A stretch of DNA of 64,000 bases from Alteromonas sp. KUL49 (GCF_006538345.1 NZ_BJKL01000004.1:186001-250000); one strand, 5' to 3'; shown: positions 16,887 to 25,307, counted from the stretch's first letter. Notes: generated by a model from the letters alone, not told the origin. Translations and numbers: made by a program.

Positions 16887-17751
16887 AATACCCTTGAGAA
16901 GACTGTCGATAAACATCAAAGTTTATGTCTTCCAGCTTTACCCCTTTTAACGTAGTGGTAATGCTGCCATAGGCAATAATCTGACAGTAAAAGGTCATAA
17001 GTACCGGTTGCAGATATTGCGCCTCGTTAACATCAAGTACTCTAGTAACCGCCATAAACACACTCACCGCAATACTCAAAAACATCAGGCTTTTTGTTAC
17101 TGCTTTGCTATAGCGCAGTTTATCTTCAGGATCTTGATAGGGGTCTAAACGCTTACCTGATAGAAGCCAACGTAGATACAAATACCCTAAAATATTCATA
17201 ACGACGACTATGAGTACCGTGCTAAATGCATCGCCTAAAAATGCAAATTCAAAATTATCGGTCCATGCAACAACCACGATTGCGCCAACAAAACTTGCTA
17301 TCCAACCAATAAACAACCCTGGAGCAACGAGGTCCTTTATCCCGCGCGATTGCATACCAGCCACTCTGATTGGGCTTTTGTTTTTCTCTCTTAATGCTTT
17401 TAAGTGGTTAAACTCTGACGCCTCTACCACCATTATTGGTATCATCTGTACCATAAACATGCCCCAAGGAAGCATCATCCAGTGCTCTTGCATTACGTTA
17501 ATGCCCCACACCATCAAACCTATTACCACCGCAATTCCTACGACAAACATAATGCGATTCATCAGTAAGAATTTTGCATGAAAGGTGTGATATTCGTGTT
17601 CTTCCTTTGGGTAAAGTAGCGGAAAGTCGCTCGGTGGATACTCGGTAATCACTCTACGCATACGTTTGTGTAGCAGTGATGGTAAGTACCAAGACAATAA
17701 CGCGCACTGTATCAATAAAAGTAAATACATTGTCTGACTCCAAATCATCAT
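16885..17751 (-). CDS. Multi-spanning inner-membrane protein of unknown function
   Basis: This 288-residue protein has about seven hydrophobic segments (around residues 5-25, 62-82, 93-112, 143-163, 172-195, 219-238, 247-266) and no domain I recognise. It follows a YtrA-type GntR regulator by 7 nt in the same direction. YtrA regulators usually control ABC transporters or membrane proteins involved in envelope stress, so this is likely the regulated target. No ATPase gene accompanies it, which is unusual for the YtrA arrangement. Confidence 0.7.
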   Translation of the reverse strand: MMIWSQTMYLLLLIQCALLSWYLPSLLHKRMRRVITEYPPSDFPLLYPKEEHEYHTFHAKFLLMNRIMFVVGIAVVIGLMVWGINVMQEHWMMLPWGMFMVQMIPIMVVEASEFNHLKALREKNKSPIRVAGMQSRGIKDLVAPGLFIGWIASFVGAIVVVAWTDNFEFAFLGDAFSTVLIVVVMNILGYLYLRWLLSGKRLDPYQDPEDKLRYSKAVTKSLMFLSIAVSVFMAVTRVLDVNEAQYLQPVLMTFYCQIIAYGSITTTLKGVKLEDINFDVYRQSSQGY

Positions 17752-17758
17752 TTATTCC

Positions 17759-18133
17759 CTATTTATTCATCGCATTCGTGAATGCTATTCGAATCTCTGA
17801 ATCGGTTGCGCCACCCTCTCGTAACACACCAACTAGTTTTTGAACTTCGGCTGAAATCCAATCATTAATATCCTGCCCACAATTTTGTTTTGCATCGGGG
17901 TGAACAAAGGTTCCTCGATATCCTTTTGATTGAATCACAGCGTCTCGTTCCAATAATCGATAAGCTTTCGCTACCGTTTTGTTGTTTAGATCTAAATCGT
18001 TCGCCAGTTGCCTTATCGATGGAAGCTTTGCCCCCGGCAACAAGGTATCTGACGCAATGGCGCTTTTTATTTGGTCAGTCAGCTGTGTGAACAACGGCAC
18101 ATCGCTGTCTATATCAACCATAATCTGCAGCAT
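17759..18133 (-). CDS. GntR-family transcriptional regulator, YtrA subfamily
   Basis: The 124-residue protein has a winged HTH (PLFTQLTDQIKSAIASDTLLPGAKLPSIRQLANDLDLNNKTVAKAYRLLERD) and only a short C-terminal dimerisation tail of about 45 residues, the hallmark of the YtrA subfamily. GGAGG lies 4 nt before the start. The inverted and direct repeats at 18161-18200 are likely its own operator. It forms a two-gene unit with the membrane protein downstream. Confidence 0.9.
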   Translation of the reverse strand: MLQIMVDIDSDVPLFTQLTDQIKSAIASDTLLPGAKLPSIRQLANDLDLNNKTVAKAYRLLERDAVIQSKGYRGTFVHPDAKQNCGQDINDWISAEVQKLVGVLREGGATDSEIRIAFTNAMNK

Positions 18134-18160
18134 ATTCCCTCCTTTCGCTGAAACCTTAAA

Positions 18161-18200
18161 ACCACATGTGCCACAACATCAAATGGTACATGTGGTACAT
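18161..18200. promoter_or_regulatory. Candidate operator of the YtrA-type regulator
   Basis: CCACATGT (18162-18169) and ACATGTGG (18188-18195) form an inverted repeat, and GGTACAT occurs twice in direct orientation (18185-18199). The block lies 28-67 nt before the regulator start, the usual place for autoregulation. Confidence 0.6.
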
Positions 18201-18323
18201 AAAAAGATCAATAGAGATTATTCAAGCACTGTAAAAGAACCGAAATAATTCACATAAGCTTATGAAATAATTGTTTTTTATATATTCAACACAGAGACAT
18301 TGGTATTCATTTACATACCCTGG

Positions 18324-18879
18324 TATCGCGCTGTAGATTTTTCAATCATGTTAATTTTTGTTTAATAGATATCGAACAAACAACACAACTTCTAAACAAA
18401 AAATTGAGGAATTAACCATGTTGAAAATTGTTAAAGCTTCTTTATTTATCGCAGCGACTTTTGGCATTTCTGGTATGGCACAGGCAAACGTAAATGAAGC
18501 GTTAGCCAATATCTGTACTATCGTTCAAGCAGATGACAAAGGTGAGCTTCGTAAAAAAATGCGTGTAGTAGAATCTGACTACCGTCTAAAACTGAAAGAT
18601 TACTATTCTGGCATTACGTGTAACGGCAACAGCCTCATTCGCACAGCAATGCTAAGTGGTGCGGTAGAGTCTGGTTCGCTGTTAGTTAAGAAAATGCCTA
18701 AAAGTGAGCTAAGTGCGCCAGAGAAAGACGGTAAAACGCTTCTGGCTTGGGTGACTGAAAATGGCCTAACCGACAGCCCTATTGCAGCGGTAATCAACAA
18801 CCGAATTTAATTCATAAACCAGTTCAACATGGTGTAGATGCAAACCATCTACAATAAAAGGCGGCCAAGGCCGCCTTTT
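18324..18879 (+). repeat. Duplicated DUF3718 unit, copy 2
   Basis: Direct repeat of 16329-16884 including the promoter region (identical TCATGTTAATTTTTGTTTAA block) and terminator. The intervening 1.4 kb carries the minus-strand regulator and membrane protein. Confidence 0.85.
18418..18810 (+). CDS. DUF3718 family exported protein, copy 2
   Basis: The 130-residue paralogue has the same signal peptide and mature core as the gene at 16422. The C-terminal part reads EKDGKTLLAWVTENGLTDSP instead of EADGKTLLAWIEENGLSGSP. The ATG at 18418 with GAGGA is used; an in-frame extension to 18358 would run into the duplicated promoter region and is rejected. Confidence 0.85.
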   Translation: MLKIVKASLFIAATFGISGMAQANVNEALANICTIVQADDKGELRKKMRVVESDYRLKLKDYYSGITCNGNSLIRTAMLSGAVESGSLLVKKMPKSELSAPEKDGKTLLAWVTENGLTDSPIAAVINNRI

Positions 18880-18887
18880 GCTTTTTA
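18857..18887 (+). terminator. Intrinsic terminator after DUF3718 copy 2
   Basis: Stem AAAAGGCGGCC/GGCCGCCTTTT followed by GCTTTTT. It can also end the convergent M20 peptidase transcript, whose stop codon is at 18909. Confidence 0.85.
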
Positions 18888-18908
18888 ACGTGCCTTACAG
18901 AGCTGCAA

Positions 18909-20015
18909 TTACTTAGCGTTAGTGCCCGCTACCCCTTTTAAAATTGTCGCCACGTCTTCAATGCGTTCAATGTAACTCTTCTTACACGCTCGTTCATGAA
19001 CAGTATGATCGCCATCGCCGTAAGGGCCAAAACCGTCTAGGGTGGCTACGCCCGTCGACGACGCCACGTTTGCATCACTCACACCGCCGCGTTTTTCGAG
19101 CACCAATGATTTGCCCAACAGCGCTTCTAATTCACTGATGTATGCTTTTTGATGATCAGAAGGCTGCATAACATCTCGCTGCAAACCGCCGGAAAGATTA
19201 ACCTTTACTCCCTCGATGTGCGGTGTCTCTGTTATGTTTTCAAATGCCTTGAGTACTCTGTCACGCTCACTCGACTGGGTAAATCTAGCTTCGACAATAA
19301 GCTTTGCAGATGGTGAAATAGTGTTGGCTCCAATACCACCTTGCATTTTACCAGCGTTGACCGTGGTACCTTTTTCAATATCAGTTAGGTTAGTTAATGC
19401 AATAAGCATATGAGCAGCTGCTAAGTTTGCATTAACACCGTCTTCATAGTGGTTACCCGCGTGGGCGGCTTTGCCCTCAATATCAATGTGAAAAGTTGCG
19501 ATACCTTTTCGGGCAATGACCACATCTTGATTGATACCCGCCGCCTCAAAAACCAAACACAAGTCATAGTCTTTCACAATGTCGCGAGTCAGCGATTTAC
19601 TGTCGTCACTTCCACTTTCTTCGTCACTCACCATCAAAACATCAATATTGCTAATTTCCCCGCTTTCCGCTTTAACTTTGCGTAACGCCTCTAGCAATAC
19701 GTGGTTTCCGCCTTTCATATCGCAAACCCCCGGCCCGTAGATCCAAGCGTCGTCTTCGCTAAAATCGGTAAAGGTATTGGGTGGAAACACCGTATCAAAA
19801 TGACCCAGAGCGAGTATTTTTCGCCCTGCCCTTTTCGGGGAAACATAATGTGTGTGATTGCCTATGTGTTCCCGCTCGTGGGTGACCACTTCAAAACCTA
19901 ATGGTGTCATTAACGATGAAAATACTCCTGCCACGTCGTCTACACCCGCTTTATTTTTGGTGTAGGAATTTATATTGATGATGCTTGCAAGCTCAGAAAA
20001 ATCATAGTTTGGCAC
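18909..20015 (-). CDS. M20 metallopeptidase, carboxypeptidase G2-like (glutamate carboxypeptidase)
   Basis: The 368-residue zinc peptidase shows the M20 metal ligands: GHFDTV (H72, catalytic D74), YGPGVCDMKGG (D99), SDEESGS (E132/E133) and FEAAG (E157), plus a late His in GDGDHTVHE. The order and spacing follow Pseudomonas carboxypeptidase G2, which removes C-terminal glutamate. No signal peptide is visible, so it is probably cytoplasmic. It is transcribed away from two ATP-grasp ligases and an M14 carboxypeptidase, which suggests a shared ligation and hydrolysis chemistry. Confidence 0.85.
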   Translation of the reverse strand: MPNYDFSELASIININSYTKNKAGVDDVAGVFSSLMTPLGFEVVTHEREHIGNHTHYVSPKRAGRKILALGHFDTVFPPNTFTDFSEDDAWIYGPGVCDMKGGNHVLLEALRKVKAESGEISNIDVLMVSDEESGSDDSKSLTRDIVKDYDLCLVFEAAGINQDVVIARKGIATFHIDIEGKAAHAGNHYEDGVNANLAAAHMLIALTNLTDIEKGTTVNAGKMQGGIGANTISPSAKLIVEARFTQSSERDRVLKAFENITETPHIEGVKVNLSGGLQRDVMQPSDHQKAYISELEALLGKSLVLEKRGGVSDANVASSTGVATLDGFGPYGDGDHTVHERACKKSYIERIEDVATILKGVAGTNAK

Positions 20016-20170
20016 GGCGTTACCTTTCGCGTTGGTGTAAAAATTTCACGCAGTAAAGCCCTGTTGTATGAATGTTATATGTCAGTGCATCAAAGTTCAT
20101 AAAACGGTCACAAATTAAGCATCTAATCGGCTCCGAAATTACCTGTTCACCCAAAATTTAGAGGAGCGCA

Positions 20171-20185
20171 ATGAGCAATGATTAA
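20171..20185 (+). other. Four-codon mini-ORF overlapping the ATP-grasp start
   Basis: GAGGAG (20161-20166) is followed after 4 nt by ATG-AGC-AAT-GAT-TAA (20171-20185), which overlaps the ATG of the ATP-grasp gene at 20178 in another frame. The Shine-Dalgarno is 11 nt from the second ATG. It may be chance or may tune translation. Confidence 0.35.
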
Positions 20186-21122
20186 ATACACAGTTGGCAT
20201 GTGGATGTATAAAAACGGTGGTGGAGAGGTCATACAAGCCAAAATTGTGAATAAGCTGAGAGAGCGAGATATCGCGGTAATTACCGATCTCAACCTTGCC
20301 CATGCAAAAGCACAAGACGGCTCTATTATTTGCCACAACGTGGCGATGGAAGAGTTAGACGCATTCTTCTCTTACAATGCTGGGCAACAATCGCCTTATC
20401 AAATGTATATCTATCAAGCGTTAAACGACGCCATTCCTTGTTTAAACAATTTTGATTCGTTTGCGCTATGTGAAGACAAGTTCAGAACATCTCACAAGCT
20501 GACTCGTGCAGGTATTAAAACTGCCGACTACCGACTGTGTAATCGCAGCGACAAACACACCTTAAAAAACACCATTCGAGAATGGGACGGTCGCTTGGTG
20601 TACAAACCCACCGATGGTTGGGGTGGTATGGGCATTGTAAAAATTGAGAATGAACGATCGCTGGATATGCTGATGCCGTTTCTCGACCAAACCAATATTC
20701 GCCACTACTTTGTCGAACGTTTTGTGAATTACGACATGACAGATTATCGAGTTGATATTGTCGACGGTGAGTTTGTGGGGTGTTACGGACGCAAAGCGCC
20801 GTCTGATGATTGGAAAACTAATGTCACCAGCGGGGGTACGGTAATACCGAGAGAGCCAAGCGATGAAATTGTCGCATTGGCCAAAAGAGCCGCCGCGGTT
20901 ACAGGGTTAGAAATAGCCGGTGTCGACCTTATCTTTGACGAGGTTAATCAAGAGTATGTGGTACTTGAAGTAAATGGTATTCCTGCGTTTGCCACACCAG
21001 AGCAGGAAGCTATTGGCATCAACTTTAACGACAGAAAAATAGACTGCATCGTTGACTTAATTGAGAAACGAGCCAAGCAAACCAGCACTACACAACACAC
21101 CTTGAAACTTGCGAGCAATTAA
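20178..21122 (+). CDS. RimK-like ATP-grasp ligase
   Basis: The 314-residue protein has the ATP-grasp fold: Lys143 and the glycine-rich loop GWGGMG (147-152), the EFV-type nucleotide-binding segment FVERFVNY (179-185), and the metal ligands D250, E264 and N266 (AGVDLIFD, VLEVNGIPAF). Such enzymes join a carboxylate to an amine, often adding amino acids (RimK, LysX, MptN). The substrate is unknown. Only 2 nt separate it from the second ATP-grasp gene, so the two are cotranscribed. Confidence 0.85.
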   Translation: MIKYTVGMWMYKNGGGEVIQAKIVNKLRERDIAVITDLNLAHAKAQDGSIICHNVAMEELDAFFSYNAGQQSPYQMYIYQALNDAIPCLNNFDSFALCEDKFRTSHKLTRAGIKTADYRLCNRSDKHTLKNTIREWDGRLVYKPTDGWGGMGIVKIENERSLDMLMPFLDQTNIRHYFVERFVNYDMTDYRVDIVDGEFVGCYGRKAPSDDWKTNVTSGGTVIPREPSDEIVALAKRAAAVTGLEIAGVDLIFDEVNQEYVVLEVNGIPAFATPEQEAIGINFNDRKIDCIVDLIEKRAKQTSTTQHTLKLASN

Positions 21123-21124
21123 TA

Positions 21125-22252
21125 ATGCCTTCAACTTCTGCTTTACCAAAAATCGGCTTTCTGTACTTAGATCACGTTCTTCGCTTTTTCGATAAATCTA
21201 ACTTCAAAGGTTGGCCAAATAAAATAGAACAGGTCACCTATCACTGGGGTAATGACAAACAACGCTTCATTAATGAAGTAAAACAAAAAAACATTGATGT
21301 ACTTATCGGTAATATTCCAGCAACGGCGTACGAGACCTTCAGGGAAATCGCTAAAGCGCTACCAAAGGTGCGATTTGTCCCCTCTTTAGATACTCAGTTT
21401 GCCAATAAGTCGAAAGAGAATGTGACTCATTTTTGCCAAAAGCACGATTTGCCCATTCCCACCACTAATATTTTTTACGAGAAAGACGACGCTTTTGCCT
21501 TTCTAGCTAAAACTAACTATCCAAAAATCATCAAGAAGTCGTACGGGCCTTCAAACTATGGTGGTTACTTCGTTCATAAGGTAGACAGCGAAGCAGAAGC
21601 GCGGGCTTTGCTCGCCGAGAAGAAATACTATCCCGTATACGTGCAAGAATTTGTACCCATGCTTGCAGACATTCGGGTAATGCTCGTGGGTCACAAGCCC
21701 ATTTGTGCCTTTTGGCGGCGTCCTCCAGAGGGCGAGTGGCTTACCAACACTAGTCAAGGTGGCGAGATGGACTACCAAAAGGTACCTCGCCAAGCGCTGG
21801 ATATTGCAGTAAGAGCGTCGAAAGCCGCCAATGCAGAATACTGGGCTTGTGATATTGCCTTAGGTGTTGATGGCAACTACCGCATTTTAGAATGTGCCAC
21901 CGCCTTTGCTGCCTTCCCTTACGTACGTGACTGGATTGGACAATACCTTATGTGGGATTTGTCCAATGGTGCCATGAAGCGCCCTATTGTGCCTTTGTAC
22001 AACTGGGAAGAGCTGGGAAAGATCTCATCATCAATGCTAAGAACTATGCGCCACATTACCTTTGGCGAATCAACACCTAGCTATGACTGTGCAGATAATT
22101 TGGCTCAAGTAGATTCACAGTTATTCCCATTATTGCCTATTGAGCTTAGAGAAGGGCTAGAGGAATGGCCAAGTCATATCTGGAATTATCAAGATAACTA
22201 TGTTCCAAAGGTTAAAAAAATCGGTACTTGTGGACCTTCATTTAGAACATGA
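21125..22252 (+). CDS. Second ATP-grasp protein, probably continuing into an HhH domain after a frameshift
   Basis: The 375-residue frame has an ATP-grasp layout: KIIKKSYGPSNYGGYFV (134-150), VYVQEFVPMLADIRVMLVG, and the metal region ACDIALGVDGNYRILECAT with D243 and E256. The asparagine expected two residues after E256 is Ala258, so catalysis may be altered. The last 12 residues after PKVKK look unrelated. Reading the A7 run at 22214-22220 as A6 would join this protein to the HhH frame below as 464 residues. It may work with the upstream ligase as a pair, one perhaps regulatory. Confidence 0.78.
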   Translation: MPSTSALPKIGFLYLDHVLRFFDKSNFKGWPNKIEQVTYHWGNDKQRFINEVKQKNIDVLIGNIPATAYETFREIAKALPKVRFVPSLDTQFANKSKENVTHFCQKHDLPIPTTNIFYEKDDAFAFLAKTNYPKIIKKSYGPSNYGGYFVHKVDSEAEARALLAEKKYYPVYVQEFVPMLADIRVMLVGHKPICAFWRRPPEGEWLTNTSQGGEMDYQKVPRQALDIAVRASKAANAEYWACDIALGVDGNYRILECATAFAAFPYVRDWIGQYLMWDLSNGAMKRPIVPLYNWEELGKISSSMLRTMRHITFGESTPSYDCADNLAQVDSQLFPLLPIELREGLEEWPSHIWNYQDNYVPKVKKIGTCGPSFRT

Positions 22253-22520
22253 AGATGTGGGTTTAGAAGACGTAGAGGCCGTTGAGCTGAATCTTGAGCA
22301 GGCTAGTTCAATGAAATTTACCGAGCAAGACATTCTGTCGTTTTTTGACGGTGTAAAAGGTGTTGGCCCGAAAATGACGTCGTCGATTATCGACACCCTT
22401 GGTGTGTCAGGCACCGTCGACGCACTGACTAACACGCCAGAGAAACTGCTTGATGTAAAAAACCTAAAGCAGAAGAAACTCGACGTGATCATGGCCCATT
22501 GGCAAGACTTTGTTCGCTAA
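22200..22520 (+). CDS. Helix-hairpin-helix domain segment, probably the C-terminus of the ATP-grasp protein
   Basis: The frame encodes an acidic linker (DLHLEHEDVGLEDVEAVELN) and one HhH unit, FFDGVKGVGPKMTSSIID, followed by a second helix pair (LLDVKNLKQKKLDVIMAHW). HhH units bind DNA backbone or serve as protein contacts. The only start (ATG 22200) overlaps the upstream gene by 53 nt and has no ribosome binding site. A single extra A in the A7 run at 22214-22220 would explain the separation. An independent 106-residue protein is possible but less likely. Confidence 0.6.
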   Translation: MFQRLKKSVLVDLHLEHEDVGLEDVEAVELNLEQASSMKFTEQDILSFFDGVKGVGPKMTSSIIDTLGVSGTVDALTNTPEKLLDVKNLKQKKLDVIMAHWQDFVR

Positions 22521-22535
22521 ACGACATTACCAAAG

Positions 22536-22566
22536 GGCACGCCAGCAAGTTATTGCGAGGCGTGCC
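22536..22566. other. Stem-loop between ATP-grasp/HhH and M14 genes
   Basis: GGCACGCC (22536-22543) pairs with GGCGTGCC (22559-22566), with an inner stem GCAA/TTGC around GTTA. No T run follows, so it may be an mRNA processing or stability element, or an attenuator, rather than a full terminator before the M14 gene. Confidence 0.6.
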
Positions 22567-22603
22567 ATAAAAATAGCAGTAACTAACACCGGACACCCAC
22601 CGT

Positions 22604-25249
22604 ATGAAAAAGCAATATACCTCGTACCAGCAAACCATTGATTTTTTGGAAGAGGCAGTGGGTCGTTACCCTCACCTCATTCGAGTACAAAGCATTGGTA
22701 ACACCTGGGAGGATCGCCCAATCATGCTGGCTACTTTGTCACTTGATGTTGAGTTTGCCGACAAAAAGCCCGCAATGCTTTATACGGGAACCATTCACGC
22801 CAGAGAGTGGATTGGCAATGAACTGGGGATCTCATTTATTGAATATTTGCTCGACAACTATCAAACAAATCCGGAAGTTGCACAAATCTTGACCCGTAAC
22901 ACCCTGTACATAGTGCCGTGTTTAAACCCTGATGGCTTTGAATATTCACGCACCCATTTTTCGTTTTGGCGCAAGAACCGCCGCAATAATGGTGACGGTA
23001 CCTTCGGTGTAGACTTAAATCGAAACTTTGCCGTACGTTTTAAAAAAGGAACTGACACGAGTCTAAGTACTTACTCTGGACCAGAAGCTTTTTCTGAACC
23101 CGAAACTGCCGCTATCCGCGATTTTGTGCTCGCCCACAACAATATTACTGTGGCATTGGATTACCACTCACAAGGTAATGTGTTTTTCCCGGCACATAAG
23201 TTCAATCACGAGTCAGAAATAGAAGGTACTGATTTAAACGTATTGTGTGCCAATATGAACCGTGAAATTTTTCGTGTTACGGGCCGAAAATATGGCATCC
23301 ACCGTGGAAAACCACCCGCCAACCTAATTCATGGTAGCGGTAGAGAGTACTACTATTCGTTGGGGATTTTAGCGACGGTTGTTGAAGTGGGAACCCGTAA
23401 TATTCCTGATTACTTGACCAATATGTCTCAAAGTGTGGATGAGAACATTCCCGCCCTGCAATATGCTTTGTCGCAAGCGATTAACTATTCAGATATCGCC
23501 CCAAAACGCGTTGAAAATTTCACCATTGCTGAAATAGGCGTTTACTCGCTGACCCTGTCTTGGGAGTACAAGAGTGATGAAGATGTTTACTTTGAAATCT
23601 ATCGATCACAATCGGTGAAAGGCGCGTGTCAGATAGAAAATCGCGTTGCAGTAACCCGCGGGCTAGCGTTCACTGATGTGCAACTAAAAAGCGGGCATAA
23701 GTACTATTACAATATTCGAGCAGTTAACGCTACGTCGAAGATCAAGTCCCCTTTTAGCCCAGAGATTAAGCTAAAAACACGACTATCAAATGACGAGTTC
23801 TCTCGTTCTTTGTTCCCAGCGAAGCGAGATGTAGGTTACGTAGGGCAATACACCATTGAGAAAAACCGCGACCACTTTGGCCATAACTCCTTGTTTGTGG
23901 GCGTGAATAAACGCAAAGGCATTTGCTATGGTGTGATAGCGTTTTCTTTGGATAGCTTACCCGATGATGCCAAAGTAAAAGCGGTACGTTTTTACCTTTA
24001 TCCCATGAATCGAGTAAATGCGAAAGTGGAAAATTTTGGGGAATGGACGGTATCTGTGATTGATCACAATGAAGTGAGTGACATCACTGATTTCAATCAA
24101 ATCCACCAAGCAACTGTTATTCAAACTCTAGGGCAGTCCATTGCATCAGACCAACTTACTCAGGGCATATGGTCACGATGGCAGCTTAATGTGACTGAAA
24201 GGAGAATCATAAAAGACGCCATATCCAGCGGAAAGCTCCTGCTGCGCATAGAAGGGCCAATAAAGCTGCCATTGGGCGCTGACTCTCAAATGATGCAGTT
24301 CGATATTGGTTATGGAAGGTTTGGCGCAGGCATACACTACCGCCCTAACCTCGACATTATTTATTCTACACAGCCTAAAGAAGTGTCATTTAAGCCCATT
24401 AACGTGAATACCATATCTACCCATAACGTAGAATCGCAATCGCTGAAATCTGGCTTTGATGACAATGGTGACATTGTCTACGGCCAGTTGGCATTTACCT
24501 TTGAGGGATTGCCGGCGCCCGAGAAAGTGGTCATTACTGATGCCTATTTAGTGCTGAAAAACAAAAATGCCCTCAGTACACAACGAGACATCCGATTCAC
24601 CATTGAGCTTGCCCAGTTAGAAGCACTGGATTACCAAGGCGTTGTTACCCGTGAAAAGAAAGAATTTATCGGCTACGAAGTCAGTAATGGGCAGCTCAAA
24701 GATCGTAACGAACACCACTTTATTTTTGATAGTTTTTGTAAGCAGCACGTGGAAGCACTCTACGAGCAAGGCTCGCCTCTTTATTTCGTGATAAGAGCAA
24801 CCGCGTCATCTGATGGTGAGAGCTCTTTAGTGGATTGGCACGGATTGAAAGACGACAACGCAGCAGAGTTAGTGATCAAATACATTGAGCGAAGAAAGTA
24901 TCCGCTGGAAGCCCCCTCTGAGTTTAATGCCACTTTGGAAGGAAAGCAGCTTAAACTGACGTGGAATAACCCCACACACGAAGATTTCGTGGGTGCTTTT
25001 GTGGTTCGAAATCGCTTTCACCCTCCACGTTCGCCCATGGACGGGGTTAAACTTTATGCGGGTAAAGATGAATACACTTACGATAATTTTGGGAACCCTA
25101 ATATTCCAAAGTACTACTCAGTGTTTACCTATGATGACATTCCCAACTATTCTGCACCTGCTAGCATGTATTACAGCTCGAGTGAAACTATTTTAATTGA
25201 AGATGAAGAGTATGAGTCTCAGGATGAGGACGATTGGCTGGACGATTAA
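22604..25249 (+). CDS. M14 zinc carboxypeptidase with FN3 and DNRLRE-like modules, no signal peptide
   Basis: The 881-residue protein starts with an M14 domain (1-295): zinc ligands H65 and E68 (TIHAREW), substrate-binding GVDLNRN, third ligand H187 (LDYHSQG) and catalytic E260 (TVVEVGT). In my hand alignment the specificity residue (255 in carboxypeptidase A) is Arg246 in HGSGREYYY, which in carboxypeptidase O selects acidic C-terminal residues. An FN3-like domain (about 300-395), two DNRLRE-like beta modules (400-565, 580-745) and a second FN3 follow. The tail EDEEYESQDEDDWLDD has 11 acidic residues of 16. No signal peptide or strong ribosome binding site is visible, odd for a HAREW-type enzyme. 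Confidence 0.82.
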   Translation: MKKQYTSYQQTIDFLEEAVGRYPHLIRVQSIGNTWEDRPIMLATLSLDVEFADKKPAMLYTGTIHAREWIGNELGISFIEYLLDNYQTNPEVAQILTRNTLYIVPCLNPDGFEYSRTHFSFWRKNRRNNGDGTFGVDLNRNFAVRFKKGTDTSLSTYSGPEAFSEPETAAIRDFVLAHNNITVALDYHSQGNVFFPAHKFNHESEIEGTDLNVLCANMNREIFRVTGRKYGIHRGKPPANLIHGSGREYYYSLGILATVVEVGTRNIPDYLTNMSQSVDENIPALQYALSQAINYSDIAPKRVENFTIAEIGVYSLTLSWEYKSDEDVYFEIYRSQSVKGACQIENRVAVTRGLAFTDVQLKSGHKYYYNIRAVNATSKIKSPFSPEIKLKTRLSNDEFSRSLFPAKRDVGYVGQYTIEKNRDHFGHNSLFVGVNKRKGICYGVIAFSLDSLPDDAKVKAVRFYLYPMNRVNAKVENFGEWTVSVIDHNEVSDITDFNQIHQATVIQTLGQSIASDQLTQGIWSRWQLNVTERRIIKDAISSGKLLLRIEGPIKLPLGADSQMMQFDIGYGRFGAGIHYRPNLDIIYSTQPKEVSFKPINVNTISTHNVESQSLKSGFDDNGDIVYGQLAFTFEGLPAPEKVVITDAYLVLKNKNALSTQRDIRFTIELAQLEALDYQGVVTREKKEFIGYEVSNGQLKDRNEHHFIFDSFCKQHVEALYEQGSPLYFVIRATASSDGESSLVDWHGLKDDNAAELVIKYIERRKYPLEAPSEFNATLEGKQLKLTWNNPTHEDFVGAFVVRNRFHPPRSPMDGVKLYAGKDEYTYDNFGNPNIPKYYSVFTYDDIPNYSAPASMYYSSSETILIEDEEYESQDEDDWLDD

Positions 25250-25257
25250 GCGTTAAC

Positions 25258-25307
25258 AAGCCGTTGCTGAAAATGTGCTTTCAAACGCAACGGCTTAATC
25301 TTTTTTT
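25258..25307 (+). terminator. Intrinsic terminator after M14 gene
   Basis: AAGCCGTTGC (25258-25267) pairs with GCAACGGCTT (25287-25296), then AATC and a T7 run. It closes the ATP-grasp/M14 transcript. Confidence 0.9.
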
